From the NCBI GenBank assembly GCA_947492185.1, contig CANLMR010000001.1, positions 1,078,433-1,142,432 on the forward strand: a stretch of DNA of 64,000 bases, read 5' to 3'. The notes under the pieces were generated by a model. It did not search any database. It saw nothing but the letters and a program-made list of their open reading frames with translations, and was not told where the DNA came from. Origin of the DNA: an uncultured Tenacibaculum sp. GTDB lineage: Bacteria; Bacteroidota; Bacteroidia; Flavobacteriales; Flavobacteriaceae. Position 1 is the first letter of the stretch. Each line of letters starts with the position of its first letter. The position numbers and the translations under genes are program-made. This document shows positions 20,535 to 31,268 of the stretch, in pieces.

Positions 20535-23500
20535 ATGTTTACTACAATTTATAAACACGAAATAAGGTATTGGTTTAAGAAACCTGCCTTTTATATATAT
20601 TTAGCTATACTTTTTGTTGTTTCGATACTTTTTTCTACTTCAAGTGCTGGTTTTTTCGACACAGTTAGAGTTAGTGTTGGAGGAAATGAAATAGTAAATT
20701 CACCTATAAGTATAAATGGTTTGTTTAATTTAATGAGCCAAATAACCTTCTTTTTACTGCCTTCAATTATCGGGGTTACAATTTTTAGAGATTATAAAAG
20801 TGAAATGCATTCCATTTTATATTCCTATCCTTTTACAAAATCAAACTATTTATTTGCTAAGTTTTTTAGTGGTTTAACAATAGTTTCCTTGATTGTATTA
20901 GTAGCTGGAATAGGTATGGTAATCGGATTTAGATTGCCTGGAACAAATCCTGAGATAGTGGGTGCGTTTAACTTCAATTCATATTTACATTCATATTTGG
21001 TGTATGTTATACCTAATTTACTATTATTTGGTGCTATAGTTTTTGCTGTAGTAACCTTTAGTAGAAATATTGCTGCTGGTTTTATTAGTGTATTAATCGT
21101 AATGTTAATACAGGGTTTAATGGTTTCTATGATTGCTCAGCAAGAAAACAGACTTTTAACTGGCCTGGTTGATCCTTATGGTTTTTCTGCATTAGATTAT
21201 TATACACGCTACTGGACTTTAGCCGAGCAAAATGAGTTAGTACTTCCATTAGGTAGTATTGTTATTTACAATAGATTAATTTGGTTTGGTATTTCTAGTT
21301 TGGTTTTTGGATTTGTTTACAAAAAGTTTTCTTTTAGTCAAGGTGCAATTACATTCAATTGGTTTAAAAAAGAAAGAGAAATTAGAGCAATAAAGAAAAA
21401 CTTTGGTGGTATAACAAGAGTTAGATTACCTAAAGTAACATATGATTATTCTTTACTACATAACCTCAAAAGTGTATGGAAGCTATCTAAAATAGATTTC
21501 AAATATGTGGTTAAATCCTTACCATTTATTGCAATAGCATTAGTTGGAGTTATTTTAACTGTTGTAGGATTATCTCAAACAGGTTTAGTTTTTGGAACTG
21601 AAACATTACCCGTAACATGGAAAATGTTACAAACCAGTATGGGAACTTTTTCATTTTCAATGATTATTATCACGTTTTTGTATGCAGGTTTATTAGTGCA
21701 TCGAGGAAGTATGGTTAAAGCTAATCATTTAGTTGATGTAACTCCAACTCCAAATTGGGTGTTATGGTTGTCTAAATTAACAGCTTTATTAAAAGTACAG
21801 CTAGTAATTCTTGCATTAGTAATGTTGTCTGGGGTGATTTATCAAACTTATAAAGGTTATTACAATTATGAATTTGGTCATTATTTTTACGAACTATTCG
21901 TTTTACGATTTTTGCACTATGCAATATGGGCTATTTTAGCATTGTTTGTACAAACAATCCTACGAAACCCTTATGTAGGATTAGTTGTATTATTAGTAAT
22001 AAGTATTGGAACACCTTTTTTAGGAAACATTGGAATAGAACAATCAATCTTTAAATTTAATCAAGGTCCAAGTTTTAATTATTCAGATATGGATGGTTAT
22101 GGTTCTTCATTAGGAAGATATTTGACCTATAAAGGGTATTGGCTATTATTTGGTTCGGTTTTATTAGTATTAGCAAGTTTATTTTGGGTGCGTGGAATTC
22201 CTCATTCTTTTAAAGAGCGTCTAGCTATTTTCAAACAAAGATTTAATATTAAAACTGGAGCTATTTTAGCTGTAGTATTTGTGCTTTTCTTAGGATTAGG
22301 AGGAAGGATTTATTATGAAAATAATATTAAAAATGAGCGTAGATCTAGTAAAGAAGGAGAAGAACTTAGAGTAGAGTGGGAAAAGAAATATAAAAAGTAT
22401 CAAGGTAAAGCTCAACCTAGAATTGTAGCTGTAAATGTGAATATGAATATTTACCCTAAAGCATACAATTTTAACTCTTCAGGTACATATACAATGATTA
22501 ATAAGACAGCTGAAGTTATTGATAGTTTGTTTTTAAACCATAATGATTATCCTAGTACGTTTAAGTTTAATAAAGATACTGATTTAGTACAAGAGGATAC
22601 GATTTTCAATTTTGATATTTATAAATTAAAGAAACCATTACAACCAGGAGATAGTTTAGAGCTAAATTTCACAGTGAAAAATAAACCAAATACTTTCTGG
22701 AGAAAGAATTCACCAGTTCGTGAGAATGGTACATTTATGAATAGCGGAATATTTCCTTCTTTAGGTTATTCAGATGGAAGTGAGTTAAGAGATGATCAAA
22801 CACGAAAAAAATATGGATTGCCTAAGAATGATCTTAAACCACATCCTTCAGATACTACTGCATTAGGAGATACTTATATTTCAAAAGACAGTGATTGGGT
22901 TGATTTTGAAGCTACGGTTTCTACTAGTAATGATCAAATAGCTATTGCTCCAGGGTATTTACAAAAAGAATGGGAAGAAGATGGGCGTAGATATTTTCAT
23001 TATAAAATGGATAGTAAAATTTTAAATTTCTATGCTTTTAATTCTGCTAGATATGAAGTAAAGAAAGATAAATGGAATGATGTAAATCTTGAAATCTATT
23101 ATCATAAAGGACATGAGTTTAATTTGGATAGAATGATGGATGGTATTAAAGCTTCTTTAGATTATAATTCTAAAAACTTTAGTCCGTATCAACACAAGCA
23201 AGTTCGAATTATTGAATTCCCTAAAACAGGAGGAAGCTTTGCGCAATCATTCCCAAATACAATTCCGTATTCAGAATCTATAGGTTTTATAGCAGATGTT
23301 AATGAAGAAGATGAAGGTGTAGATTATCCTTTTGCAGTTACAGTTCATGAATTAGCACATCAATGGTGGGCTCATCAAGTTATAGGAGCTGATGTTTTAG
23401 GAGCTACAATGCTTTCAGAAAGCTTATCTGAATATGTATCGTTAAAAGTTTTAGAACATAAAGCAGGTAAAACAGAAATGCGTAAATTTTTAAAGAAATC

Positions 23501-24188
23501 ATTAGATGGATATTTAACACAAAGAACTTTTGAGAGAAAGAGGGAAAAACCACTAATGTATAATGATGGTCAAGGATATATTCGTTATCAAAAAGGATCT
23601 TTAGTCTTTTATGCGCTTAGTGATTATATAGGTGAAGAAAATCTTAATAATGCGTTGAAAGAATATGTTGAGAAAGTTAAATTTCAAGAAGCACCATACA
23701 CAACATCTATTGAAATGGTTGATTATATTAGAGAGAAAACTCCTGATAGTTTACAATATGTAATTAAAGATATGTTTGAAACTATTACTCTTTATAGAAA
23801 TAAAATAGTTGAAACTTCTTTTAAGGAATTAGACAATGGTAAATATCAAGTAGATATTGAATTTAATGTAAGTAAATATCGCAATGATGATTTAGGTAAA
23901 CGTTATTATGGAGAAAAAGTAGGAGATACTCTATCTTATAAAACAGATAAAATGAAAAAGCCTATTTTATCAGTTCCTTTAGCTGACTATATTGATATAG
24001 GTATCTTCGGAGAAGAAGAAGTAGAAGGAAAGAAGAAAGAAGTAGAGCTGTATTTTAAGAAGCATAAGATTAATTCAATAAATAATAAAATCTCTATTAT
24101 AGTTGATAAAAAGCCTGTAGAGGTTGGTGTTGATCCTTACAATAAATTGATAGATACACAATCCGGTGATAATAGAAGAAAATTATAA
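20535..24188 (+). CDS. ABC-2-like permease fused to M1 aminopeptidase-like domain
   Basis: N-terminal transmembrane helices; C-terminal VTVHELAHQWWAHQVIG zinc motif. Confidence 0.92.
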   Translation: MFTTIYKHEIRYWFKKPAFYIYLAILFVVSILFSTSSAGFFDTVRVSVGGNEIVNSPISINGLFNLMSQITFFLLPSIIGVTIFRDYKSEMHSILYSYPFTKSNYLFAKFFSGLTIVSLIVLVAGIGMVIGFRLPGTNPEIVGAFNFNSYLHSYLVYVIPNLLLFGAIVFAVVTFSRNIAAGFISVLIVMLIQGLMVSMIAQQENRLLTGLVDPYGFSALDYYTRYWTLAEQNELVLPLGSIVIYNRLIWFGISSLVFGFVYKKFSFSQGAITFNWFKKEREIRAIKKNFGGITRVRLPKVTYDYSLLHNLKSVWKLSKIDFKYVVKSLPFIAIALVGVILTVVGLSQTGLVFGTETLPVTWKMLQTSMGTFSFSMIIITFLYAGLLVHRGSMVKANHLVDVTPTPNWVLWLSKLTALLKVQLVILALVMLSGVIYQTYKGYYNYEFGHYFYELFVLRFLHYAIWAILALFVQTILRNPYVGLVVLLVISIGTPFLGNIGIEQSIFKFNQGPSFNYSDMDGYGSSLGRYLTYKGYWLLFGSVLLVLASLFWVRGIPHSFKERLAIFKQRFNIKTGAILAVVFVLFLGLGGRIYYENNIKNERRSSKEGEELRVEWEKKYKKYQGKAQPRIVAVNVNMNIYPKAYNFNSSGTYTMINKTAEVIDSLFLNHNDYPSTFKFNKDTDLVQEDTIFNFDIYKLKKPLQPGDSLELNFTVKNKPNTFWRKNSPVRENGTFMNSGIFPSLGYSDGSELRDDQTRKKYGLPKNDLKPHPSDTTALGDTYISKDSDWVDFEATVSTSNDQIAIAPGYLQKEWEEDGRRYFHYKMDSKILNFYAFNSARYEVKKDKWNDVNLEIYYHKGHEFNLDRMMDGIKASLDYNSKNFSPYQHKQVRIIEFPKTGGSFAQSFPNTIPYSESIGFIADVNEEDEGVDYPFAVTVHELAHQWWAHQVIGADVLGATMLSESLSEYVSLKVLEHKAGKTEMRKFLKKSLDGYLTQRTFERKREKPLMYNDGQGYIRYQKGSLVFYALSDYIGEENLNNALKEYVEKVKFQEAPYTTSIEMVDYIREKTPDSLQYVIKDMFETITLYRNKIVETSFKELDNGKYQVDIEFNVSKYRNDDLGKRYYGEKVGDTLSYKTDKMKKPILSVPLADYIDIGIFGEEEVEGKKKEVELYFKKHKINSINNKISIIVDKKPVEVGVDPYNKLIDTQSGDNRRKL

Positions 24189-24194
24189 ATTTTA

Positions 24195-24222
24195 AACCTC
24201 CTGAAAAGGAGGTTTTTTATTT
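24195..24222 (+). terminator. intrinsic terminator
   Basis: AACCTCCTGAAAAGGAGGTTTTTT. Confidence 0.85.
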
Positions 24223-24261
24223 TCGAACTATATCTTCTGGGTAAAGTAATATATTTGTATT

Positions 24262-24429
24262 ATGAAGAAAATATTGAAGCCCACTCCAGATGAGTATTAT
24301 GTAAACGAACAAGGCTATAGAGTTTTTAAAGAGGCTTACCATTTAAGAAGAGGATACTGTTGTAAAAGTGGGTGTAAACATTGTCCGTATGGGTATGATA
24401 AAAGAACAGATAGTATTAAAAAAGTGTGA
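24262..24429 (+). CDS. DUF5522-like small Cys-rich protein (missing from the ORF track)
   Basis: manual translation MKKILKPTPDEYYVNEQGYRVFKEAYHLRRGYCCKSGCKHCPYGYDKRTDSIKKV*. Confidence 0.8.
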   Translation: MKKILKPTPDEYYVNEQGYRVFKEAYHLRRGYCCKSGCKHCPYGYDKRTDSIKKV

Positions 24430-24450
24430 CTTTTTAATAAATAAAGTATC
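24426..24450 (+). promoter_or_regulatory. GTGAC-N15-GTATC promoter-like box upstream of the DUF4197 gene
   Basis: same architecture and 15-nt spacing as four boxes at 32.7-33.45 kb. Confidence 0.6.
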
Positions 24451-24473
24451 AAAACAATAAACAAGTTTTAAAA

Positions 24474-25184
24474 ATGATTAAAAGAGTAGTATTAGTATTT
24501 GTGGCATTACAATTTGTTGCCTGTGCAGAGTTACAAAAAATAGCAAGTCAATTACCTCAAGGAGGAGCTTTAACGCAAGCTCAAATTGGGTCGGGTTTAC
24601 GTCAAGCTTTAGATAATGGAATTCAACACCAAGTTTCTAAACTTACTGCTACAGATGGTTTTTATAGAAATGAACTAGTTAAGATTTTATTACCTAAAGA
24701 GTTACAGGTTGTAGATCAAGGCTTAAGAAAAATAGGTTTAAGTAGTTTGGCAAATGAAGGAATTAAAGCATTAAACAGAGCAGCGGAAGATGCGGTTAAA
24801 ACTGCTACACCAATTTTTGTAAATGCTGTTAAAGATATTACATTCAATGATGCTAAAAATATCTTACTAGGCAATGATAATGCGGCTACTTCGTATTTAC
24901 AAGGAAAAACAAATTCTGCTTTATATTCTAAATTTAATCCAGTTATTAAAAACTCATTTGGTAAGGTTGGAGCAGATAAAATTTGGGCAAACCTTATTAA
25001 TAAATACAATAGTATTCCATTTGTTACTAAAGTGAATCCTGATTTAACTGATTATGTTACAACAGAAGCTTTAAATGGTGTATTTACCATGATTGCTGTT
25101 GAGGAAAAAGGAATTCGAAATAAAATAGGATTACGCAATACGGATTTACTAAGACGTGTTTTTGCTTTGCAAGATAATAGGTAG
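24474..25184 (+). CDS. DUF4197 domain lipoprotein
   Basis: lipobox-like VACAEL; IGSGLRQALDNGIQHQVSKLTATDGFYRNELVKILLPKEL. Confidence 0.88.
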   Translation: MIKRVVLVFVALQFVACAELQKIASQLPQGGALTQAQIGSGLRQALDNGIQHQVSKLTATDGFYRNELVKILLPKELQVVDQGLRKIGLSSLANEGIKALNRAAEDAVKTATPIFVNAVKDITFNDAKNILLGNDNAATSYLQGKTNSALYSKFNPVIKNSFGKVGADKIWANLINKYNSIPFVTKVNPDLTDYVTTEALNGVFTMIAVEEKGIRNKIGLRNTDLLRRVFALQDNR

Positions 25185-25245
25185 TGTTAAATATTTGAAA
25201 TTCAGATTTTTATTATTATATTTAATGTGAAAATCTAATTAGCAA

Positions 25246-25431
25246 ATGTCACGTGTAATTCAATTAAATAGATACAAGAAACACTTACAAGAGCGCTATA
25301 ATAAACTTGTAGAACGTTCTAAAGACTATAAGTATGTTGATGAAGCGAAAAGTGATATGGCATCGTATAAAGCAATGAAAATTCGAGAAAAAATTAATAG
25401 AGTTAATTACTTAGACAATTCTCTGGTGTAA
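25246..25431 (+). CDS. small hypothetical protein
   Basis: 61 aa ORF in an intergenic slot, basic composition. Confidence 0.5.
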   Translation: MSRVIQLNRYKKHLQERYNKLVERSKDYKYVDEAKSDMASYKAMKIREKINRVNYLDNSLV

Positions 25432-26166
25432 TTTTTTGAAATAGTCAAAAGCTTTTAACATTCTGCTGCCGTACCATGAAAATAGTTCTCCATCTACAAA
25501 TACTGTTTTAGCATGGTGAGTACATCTTCCAATTTCAAAAGCATGCTCTTCTTTGAAAGGGTATGGTTCTGATGAAAGTAAAACTAAATCTGGATCTCCT
25601 TCGAGTCGTATTTTTTTTAATACAACTTCAGGATATCTTTCCTTGTCCTTGTAAATATTATCAAACTTGTTCAGTACTAGAATGTGATTGATAAAAGTAT
25701 TATTTGCAGCAACCATCCATGGGTTTCTCCAAATAAAATAAGCAACCTTTTTAGGTTCTATATCTTTTATGAATTCCTTGAAATCTGTTAGCTTAAAATT
25801 AAGCTTATGAATAATGTTTTGAGCTTCAGTTCTACAAGAAAAAAAAGAGCCATATTCTTCAATAAGGTTTACGGTATCCGATAGTGTATAGATTTCAGAA
25901 ACATGTACTTCTGCTATTTCAGAGCAAGCTTCAACAATTTCTTTTGTGTTTTCTTCTTTATTACAAAGAATAATATCAGGCTGTAAAGCTTTTATTTTTT
26001 CAAGTTTAATGTTCTTTGTTCCTCCAACAATCGTTTTTGTTTGTTTGAGATGAAACGGATGTACGCAAAACTTTGTAATACCTACTATTCTATCTTCTAA
26101 TCCCAAATCAATTAATAGTTCAGTTTGACTTGGGACTAGAGATATAATTCTTTTATAGTTCTTCAC
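25411..26166 (-). CDS. BtuF-like helical-backbone metal/cobalamin-binding protein
   Basis: RIISLVPSQTELLIDLGLEDRIVGITKFCVHP. Confidence 0.85.
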   Translation of the reverse strand: MKNYKRIISLVPSQTELLIDLGLEDRIVGITKFCVHPFHLKQTKTIVGGTKNIKLEKIKALQPDIILCNKEENTKEIVEACSEIAEVHVSEIYTLSDTVNLIEEYGSFFSCRTEAQNIIHKLNFKLTDFKEFIKDIEPKKVAYFIWRNPWMVAANNTFINHILVLNKFDNIYKDKERYPEVVLKKIRLEGDPDLVLLSSEPYPFKEEHAFEIGRCTHHAKTVFVDGELFSWYGSRMLKAFDYFKKLHQRIV

Positions 26167-26188
26167 TTTCGAAGTGTCTTTGATAGAC

Positions 26189-27436
26189 TTATTTTTTAAG
26201 ATTTACAACCGCTGTACTAGTAGTTTTATATGGGTACCCTCTCCAGAAAAAACCTCCTTTATTGTATTGCCATACTAATTCTTTAGCAGCAGTAACTTCC
26301 CAATATCCAAAATCACCTTCAGTAATAATTGTATTTCCGTTTTCAGTTCTATAAGCTCCCGAAACTTTAGATGAAAATAAATTCGTATCTGTATAAGACC
26401 AAACTGCAGTAGGAGGAGTATTAAAATCAAAAGGATTAGGAAGTTGTAATTCGAATACTACCGATTGATTTTGATCAGAACCATTATTGAAAATTAACAT
26501 ATTTCCAGCTCCAGGTAAGTTGTCGTTAATAATATTACATGCATGGTTATTGGAGAATAATTGCGTTCCTGTGTTTTTTGAAGTAGAAGGATTTCCAAAT
26601 CTATATAATAAGTTTCCTCCTTTATTATAATTCCCTCCAGTATTGGTTTTAGCTTGTTCAGTTGTTGTACTATGATCTATTGCCCAAACCTCATGATAAA
26701 AGTTTACGCTAATAAAAATAATATCGTTTTTCTCATCATATTCTAGAGCATTTGCGTGCATAATATCCCCATTGTCAAGATTGTTGAAATTGACATCAAT
26801 TAACTGAGGATTATCAGAAACAGAACCAAAATTCATTTTTGTATTATCTGCATCCTGAATTAAATGATCCCATGAACTCCATTTCCATACAATTTGGTTT
26901 GTTGAAGGGTTAACTTCAATAACCGATTCTATATATACATCTTTATCTAATTGGTATCCTCTATCTTGAGCTTCAATAGCAGTTTTCTTTTCCCAAACTA
27001 ATGCAATAATATTACCGTTTGGAAGCCTTTCTATATCATGATGTAAATTGTAATCATCCGTAGAGTATACAAATTGCCAATCAATTGAATTGTCTGGGTT
27101 TATAACTTGTATTTGTCCTCCAGATCCTCCAAAAGTGATTTTATCATTATCAGTTTTTAAGATAGCTAAAAGTTTACCGCTATCTTCTAAATATGCATCA
27201 TTTCCTAATTCATTAGTTAACGTCCATTCGTGGAATTTTTTTCCATCTTTCTGAAGTAAGTATACTTCATCAGCACCAGCATCTGAAACCAAAACAAGAT
27301 TATCACTAATTTTTTCTGGTTCATAAACCAAAACTTCATCCGTTAATTCAGGAACAACAGGAGCTTTTTCTGTATCATTAGAACAAGACCATAATAATAA
27401 AGTAACTGCTAGGATAAGGAATAGATTATTTTTCAT
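26189..27436 (-). CDS. aryl-sulfotransferase-like lipoprotein
   Basis: lipobox LWSCSN; INPDNSIDWQFVY...HHDIERLPNGNIIAL repeats. Confidence 0.7.
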   Translation of the reverse strand: MKNNLFLILAVTLLLWSCSNDTEKAPVVPELTDEVLVYEPEKISDNLVLVSDAGADEVYLLQKDGKKFHEWTLTNELGNDAYLEDSGKLLAILKTDNDKITFGGSGGQIQVINPDNSIDWQFVYSTDDYNLHHDIERLPNGNIIALVWEKKTAIEAQDRGYQLDKDVYIESVIEVNPSTNQIVWKWSSWDHLIQDADNTKMNFGSVSDNPQLIDVNFNNLDNGDIMHANALEYDEKNDIIFISVNFYHEVWAIDHSTTTEQAKTNTGGNYNKGGNLLYRFGNPSTSKNTGTQLFSNNHACNIINDNLPGAGNMLIFNNGSDQNQSVVFELQLPNPFDFNTPPTAVWSYTDTNLFSSKVSGAYRTENGNTIITEGDFGYWEVTAAKELVWQYNKGGFFWRGYPYKTTSTAVVNLKK

Positions 27437-27463
27437 TGTATTAATTAAAGTTTGAATGGCAAT

Positions 27464-28282
27464 TTACGATAAATTTAAAATTTCTTCCATCTCATTCTGA
27501 AGGGCTGCAGCTTTTTCAGACGAAGCTTTAGCAAAATCCTTACCATTACCAGCATAAATAATTCCTCTTGATGAATTAATTAATAGACCAATGTTTTCAT
27601 TCATTCCATATTTACAAACATCTTGTAAGTTTCCTCCTTGAGCTCCTACTCCTGGAACTAACAAAAAACTATCTGGTATAATTTGTCTTATTTCACCTAG
27701 ATATTCTGCTTTGGTTGCTCCGACAACATACATTAAGTTTGATGAATTTTGCCACGTTTTAGAGGTTTCTAAAACCTTTTTATATACTTCTTGATTGTCA
27801 ATTTTTTGTGTTTGAAAGTCAAATGCTCCTTGATTTGAAGTAAGCGCTAGCAAAATGGTGTGTTTATTTTCAAATGCTAAAAACGGTTCAACGGAATCTT
27901 TACCCATGTAAGGAGCAACTGTAACAGAGTCGAAAGATAAATCTTCAAAAAAAGCTTTTGCGTACATCGTTGAGGTGTTTCCAATATCTCCACGTTTTGC
28001 ATCAGCAATTGTAAAAATTTCAGGATGATTTTCATTAATGTAGTTAATCGTTTTCTCTAAAGCTTTCCAACCTTTAATACCGTAAGCTTCATAAAAAGCG
28101 GTGTTTGGTTTATAAGCAACACATAAATGATGAGTTGCATCAATAATTTCTTTGTTAAAAGCAAAAATTGGATCTTCTTCAGCTAATAAATGTTCTGGAA
28201 TTTTATTTAAATCTACATCTAACCCAATACATAAAAAGGATTTCTTTCGTTTAATTTCTGCTACTAGTTGTTGTGTTGTCAT
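27464..28282 (-). CDS. pyrF: orotidine 5'-phosphate decarboxylase
   Basis: [42 protein letters not shown]. Confidence 0.93.
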   Translation of the reverse strand: MTTQQLVAEIKRKKSFLCIGLDVDLNKIPEHLLAEEDPIFAFNKEIIDATHHLCVAYKPNTAFYEAYGIKGWKALEKTINYINENHPEIFTIADAKRGDIGNTSTMYAKAFFEDLSFDSVTVAPYMGKDSVEPFLAFENKHTILLALTSNQGAFDFQTQKIDNQEVYKKVLETSKTWQNSSNLMYVVGATKAEYLGEIRQIIPDSFLLVPGVGAQGGNLQDVCKYGMNENIGLLINSSRGIIYAGNGKDFAKASSEKAAALQNEMEEILNLS

Positions 28283-28347
28283 TTTTTACAGATGATAAGA
28301 GTTGCGCAAAAGTAAATATTTTAAACTTTCTAGTATCTTTGTTTTAG

Positions 28348-29424
28348 ATGTTTCGATATATTTTCAGTAAAGTTTTATATGGTTTTTTAACTCTCTTTGG
28401 AGTAGTTACTGTCATTTTCTTTTTATTTAACGTTTTACCTGGTGATCCTGCTAGGATGTTAATGGGACAAAGAGAAGATAGTAAACAGCTAGAAATTATA
28501 AGAAAAAAGTACGGTTTTGATCAATCGTTGTCTACTCAATATTTATATTATTTAAATGATGTTTCTCCAATTTCGTTTCATGATTCGGAAGCTAGTAACT
28601 ATACATCTTTAACAACTGGAAAGTACAATCATTTCACTTTGTTAAAAGTAGGCCAAACTGTAATTGTTTTAAAGTATCCTTACCTTAGAGATTCTTTTCA
28701 GAAGAATGGTAAAAGTGTTAGTGAAGTAATTAAAGAAACATTACCTAATACAGCCGTTTTGGCAATTGCCTCCATAACCGTTGCATTAATATTAGGAGTC
28801 CTGCTAGGAATTTTTTCTGCGTTGTTTAAAGATACATTTTTTGATAGATTGATAGCAGTTATAAGTACTTTAGGAATGAGTATTCCGTCGTTCTTTTCAG
28901 CTATTTTATTTGCTTGGTTTTTCGGATTTGTTTTACATAAGTATACCAATTTAGAAATGACGGGAAGTTTATATGAAGTTGATGATTTTGGAGAAGGAAC
29001 TTACATAAAATTGAAGAATTTGATTTTGCCTGCCTTGGTTTTAGGAATTCGTCCGTTAGCTGTGGTAGTTCAATTAATGCGAAATTCTTTACTGGAAACA
29101 CTTAGTCAAGATTATATTCGAACTGCTCGAGCGAAAGGTCTAAATAATTATAAAGTAATTAAGAATCATGCCTTAAAAAATTCTTTGAACCCTGTTATAA
29201 CTGCAATTTCAGGATGGTTTGCATCGATGCTAGCTGGAGCTGTTTTTGTAGAATATATTTTTAATTGGAACGGACTAGGAAAAGAAATAGTAAATGCATT
29301 AAACACTTTAGATTTGCCAGTAATAATGGGAAGTGTTTTAGTAATCGCTACTTTATTTATTACAATTAATATTTTAGTAGATGTAATTTATAGTTGGTTA
29401 GATCCAAGAGTAAAACTAAATTAA
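28348..29424 (+). CDS. dipeptide/oligopeptide-type ABC transporter permease
   Basis: FFLFNVLPGDPARMLMGQR; DYIRTARAKGLNNYKVIKNHALKNSLNPVIT. Confidence 0.93.
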   Translation: MFRYIFSKVLYGFLTLFGVVTVIFFLFNVLPGDPARMLMGQREDSKQLEIIRKKYGFDQSLSTQYLYYLNDVSPISFHDSEASNYTSLTTGKYNHFTLLKVGQTVIVLKYPYLRDSFQKNGKSVSEVIKETLPNTAVLAIASITVALILGVLLGIFSALFKDTFFDRLIAVISTLGMSIPSFFSAILFAWFFGFVLHKYTNLEMTGSLYEVDDFGEGTYIKLKNLILPALVLGIRPLAVVVQLMRNSLLETLSQDYIRTARAKGLNNYKVIKNHALKNSLNPVITAISGWFASMLAGAVFVEYIFNWNGLGKEIVNALNTLDLPVIMGSVLVIATLFITINILVDVIYSWLDPRVKLN

Positions 29425-29900
29425 TGATGAAAAGTAGTATTTACATAATTATTAGTATTCTATTATTATCTAGTTGTGCGTCTTTAAAAAGGAAACAATT
29501 TTCAGTTGAAGCATTGAATGAAAAGCTAGTTACACTAGATCGAGATTCTATTACTTTATCTCAAATTTTAGAGAAAAATAAAGGTAAACAGATTTTTGCT
29601 CAAATTTTCGCGAGTTATTGTCCTGTAAGTCAAGATAGTTTTGATGATGTTTTAAAATTTCAAAAAGAAAACCCTGAAAAAGTCTATATTTTCCTTTCTG
29701 TTGATCATTCATATTATGATTGGAAAAGAGGTTTAAAATATGTGAAGCCTAAAGGTCAATTTTACTACATACCTAAAAAAGGAGATGGGGCACTAGGTAA
29801 ATTTTTAAAACTAAAAAGTATTCCTCGTTTTCTAAAAATTAATAAACAAGGTGGGATAGAAGTGTATAAAACAGCAAAAGTTTCTGAAAAACTAAAATAA
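29424..29900 (+). CDS. TlpA-like thioredoxin-fold lipoprotein with non-CxxC site
   Basis: start adjusted to MMKSSIYII; FASYCPVSQDSF replaces WCxxC. Confidence 0.75.
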   Translation: MMKSSIYIIISILLLSSCASLKRKQFSVEALNEKLVTLDRDSITLSQILEKNKGKQIFAQIFASYCPVSQDSFDDVLKFQKENPEKVYIFLSVDHSYYDWKRGLKYVKPKGQFYYIPKKGDGALGKFLKLKSIPRFLKINKQGGIEVYKTAKVSEKLK

Positions 29901-30388
29901 TGAAAAAGGTACTATTTATATTTTTACTTATTATAATTTTAAGTTGCTCCAAAAGAAATGAAACTGAATTTTCTCAACAAGCTTTAGAGGATACTTTTAT
30001 GAGTATAGTAGGAGAGGAATTGACTTTTAAAGAAGTGATTGAAAAGTATAAAGGGAAAAAGATTTTAATTGATATTTGGGCAACTTGGTGTGGGGATTGT
30101 ATAAAAGGGATGCCTAAAATTGTTGAATTACAAAAAGTTTTTCCTGACGCAGTGTTTCTCTTTTTATCAATTGATGATTCTTTAGAAGCTTTGCAAAAAG
30201 GAATTAAAAAGTATACTGTAAAAGGTGAACATTATTTAATGCCTTCAGGATGGGATGGAGATTTTGGTGAATTTTTAGGTTTATCATGGATACCGAGATA
30301 TTTAGTAATAGATGAGAAAGGTAAAATAGCTGTTTTTAATGCTGTTAAAGCGAATGATGAGAAAATCTTACAGGCTTTAAAGCTGTAA
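29900..30388 (+). CDS. TlpA-family thioredoxin-like lipoprotein
   Basis: IDIWATWCGDCIKGMPKIVELQK. Confidence 0.88.
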   Translation: MKKVLFIFLLIIILSCSKRNETEFSQQALEDTFMSIVGEELTFKEVIEKYKGKKILIDIWATWCGDCIKGMPKIVELQKVFPDAVFLFLSIDDSLEALQKGIKKYTVKGEHYLMPSGWDGDFGEFLGLSWIPRYLVIDEKGKIAVFNAVKANDEKILQALKL

Positions 30389-30509
30389 TTCAAGTTAATA
30401 TTACGTTTTCGTAAAAAAATAAGAGCAATTGTTTTAGTGTTCGGTATTATAAATTAGTTTTGTTTACTTATAAAGACAACTAATTTAAAACCAACATAAC
30501 TGTATTAAA

Positions 30510-31268
30510 ATGAGAAAAAAGATTGTAGCAGGTAACTGGAAAATGAATAATGACCTAAATGAAACAAATGAGTTAATTTCAGGGTTAAAGAAAGAAATGA
30601 ATGATATTACTTTAGATAATACAAGAGTTATAATTGCTCCTTCATTTGTTAATTTACAGCAAGCCATTTCTGAAACTAAAGGATCAAGTATAGAAGTTTC
30701 TGCTCAAAATTTACATCAAGCTAAAAATGGTGCTTTTACGGGAGAGATATCTTCAGATATGTTAGCTTCAATTGGTGTTGATGTTGTAATTTTGGGACAT
30801 TCAGAAAGAAGAGCATATTTTAATGAAACTGATAAAAGCTTAGCGGAGAAAGTAACAACTGCAATCGGAAATGGATTTGATGTAATCTTTTGTTTTGGAG
30901 AGCAGTTAGAAGAAAGAGAAGCCGAGAATCATTTTAATGTGATAGAATCTCAATTAAAAAATGCACTTTTTGATTTATCATCCGAAGCTTTTGATAAAAT
31001 TATTTTAGCTTATGAGCCTGTTTGGGCAATCGGAACTGGTAAAACAGCATCAGCTGATCAAGCTCAAGAAATGCACGCATTTATTAGAAGCTTATTGGCA
31101 AAAACATACAATACAGAATTAGCAGAGAACGTATCTATTTTATATGGAGGGAGTGTAAAACCTGCTAATGCACAAGAAATTTTTTCTAAACCAGATGTTG
31201 ACGGAGGGTTAATTGGTGGAGCATCATTAAAAGCCAAAGATTTTTCGGAGATAGTAAAATCAATTTAA
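30510..31268 (+). CDS. tpiA: triosephosphate isomerase
   Basis: VAGNWKMN; ILGHSERR; AYEPVWAIGTGKTA; YGGSVKPANA. Confidence 0.97.
   Translation: MRKKIVAGNWKMNNDLNETNELISGLKKEMNDITLDNTRVIIAPSFVNLQQAISETKGSSIEVSAQNLHQAKNGAFTGEISSDMLASIGVDVVILGHSERRAYFNETDKSLAEKVTTAIGNGFDVIFCFGEQLEEREAENHFNVIESQLKNALFDLSSEAFDKIILAYEPVWAIGTGKTASADQAQEMHAFIRSLLAKTYNTELAENVSILYGGSVKPANAQEIFSKPDVDGGLIGGASLKAKDFSEIVKSI

Noticed and set aside
20535-24188. ABC permease fused to M1 peptidase as a novel fusion
   Set aside because: This architecture is common in Bacteroidota
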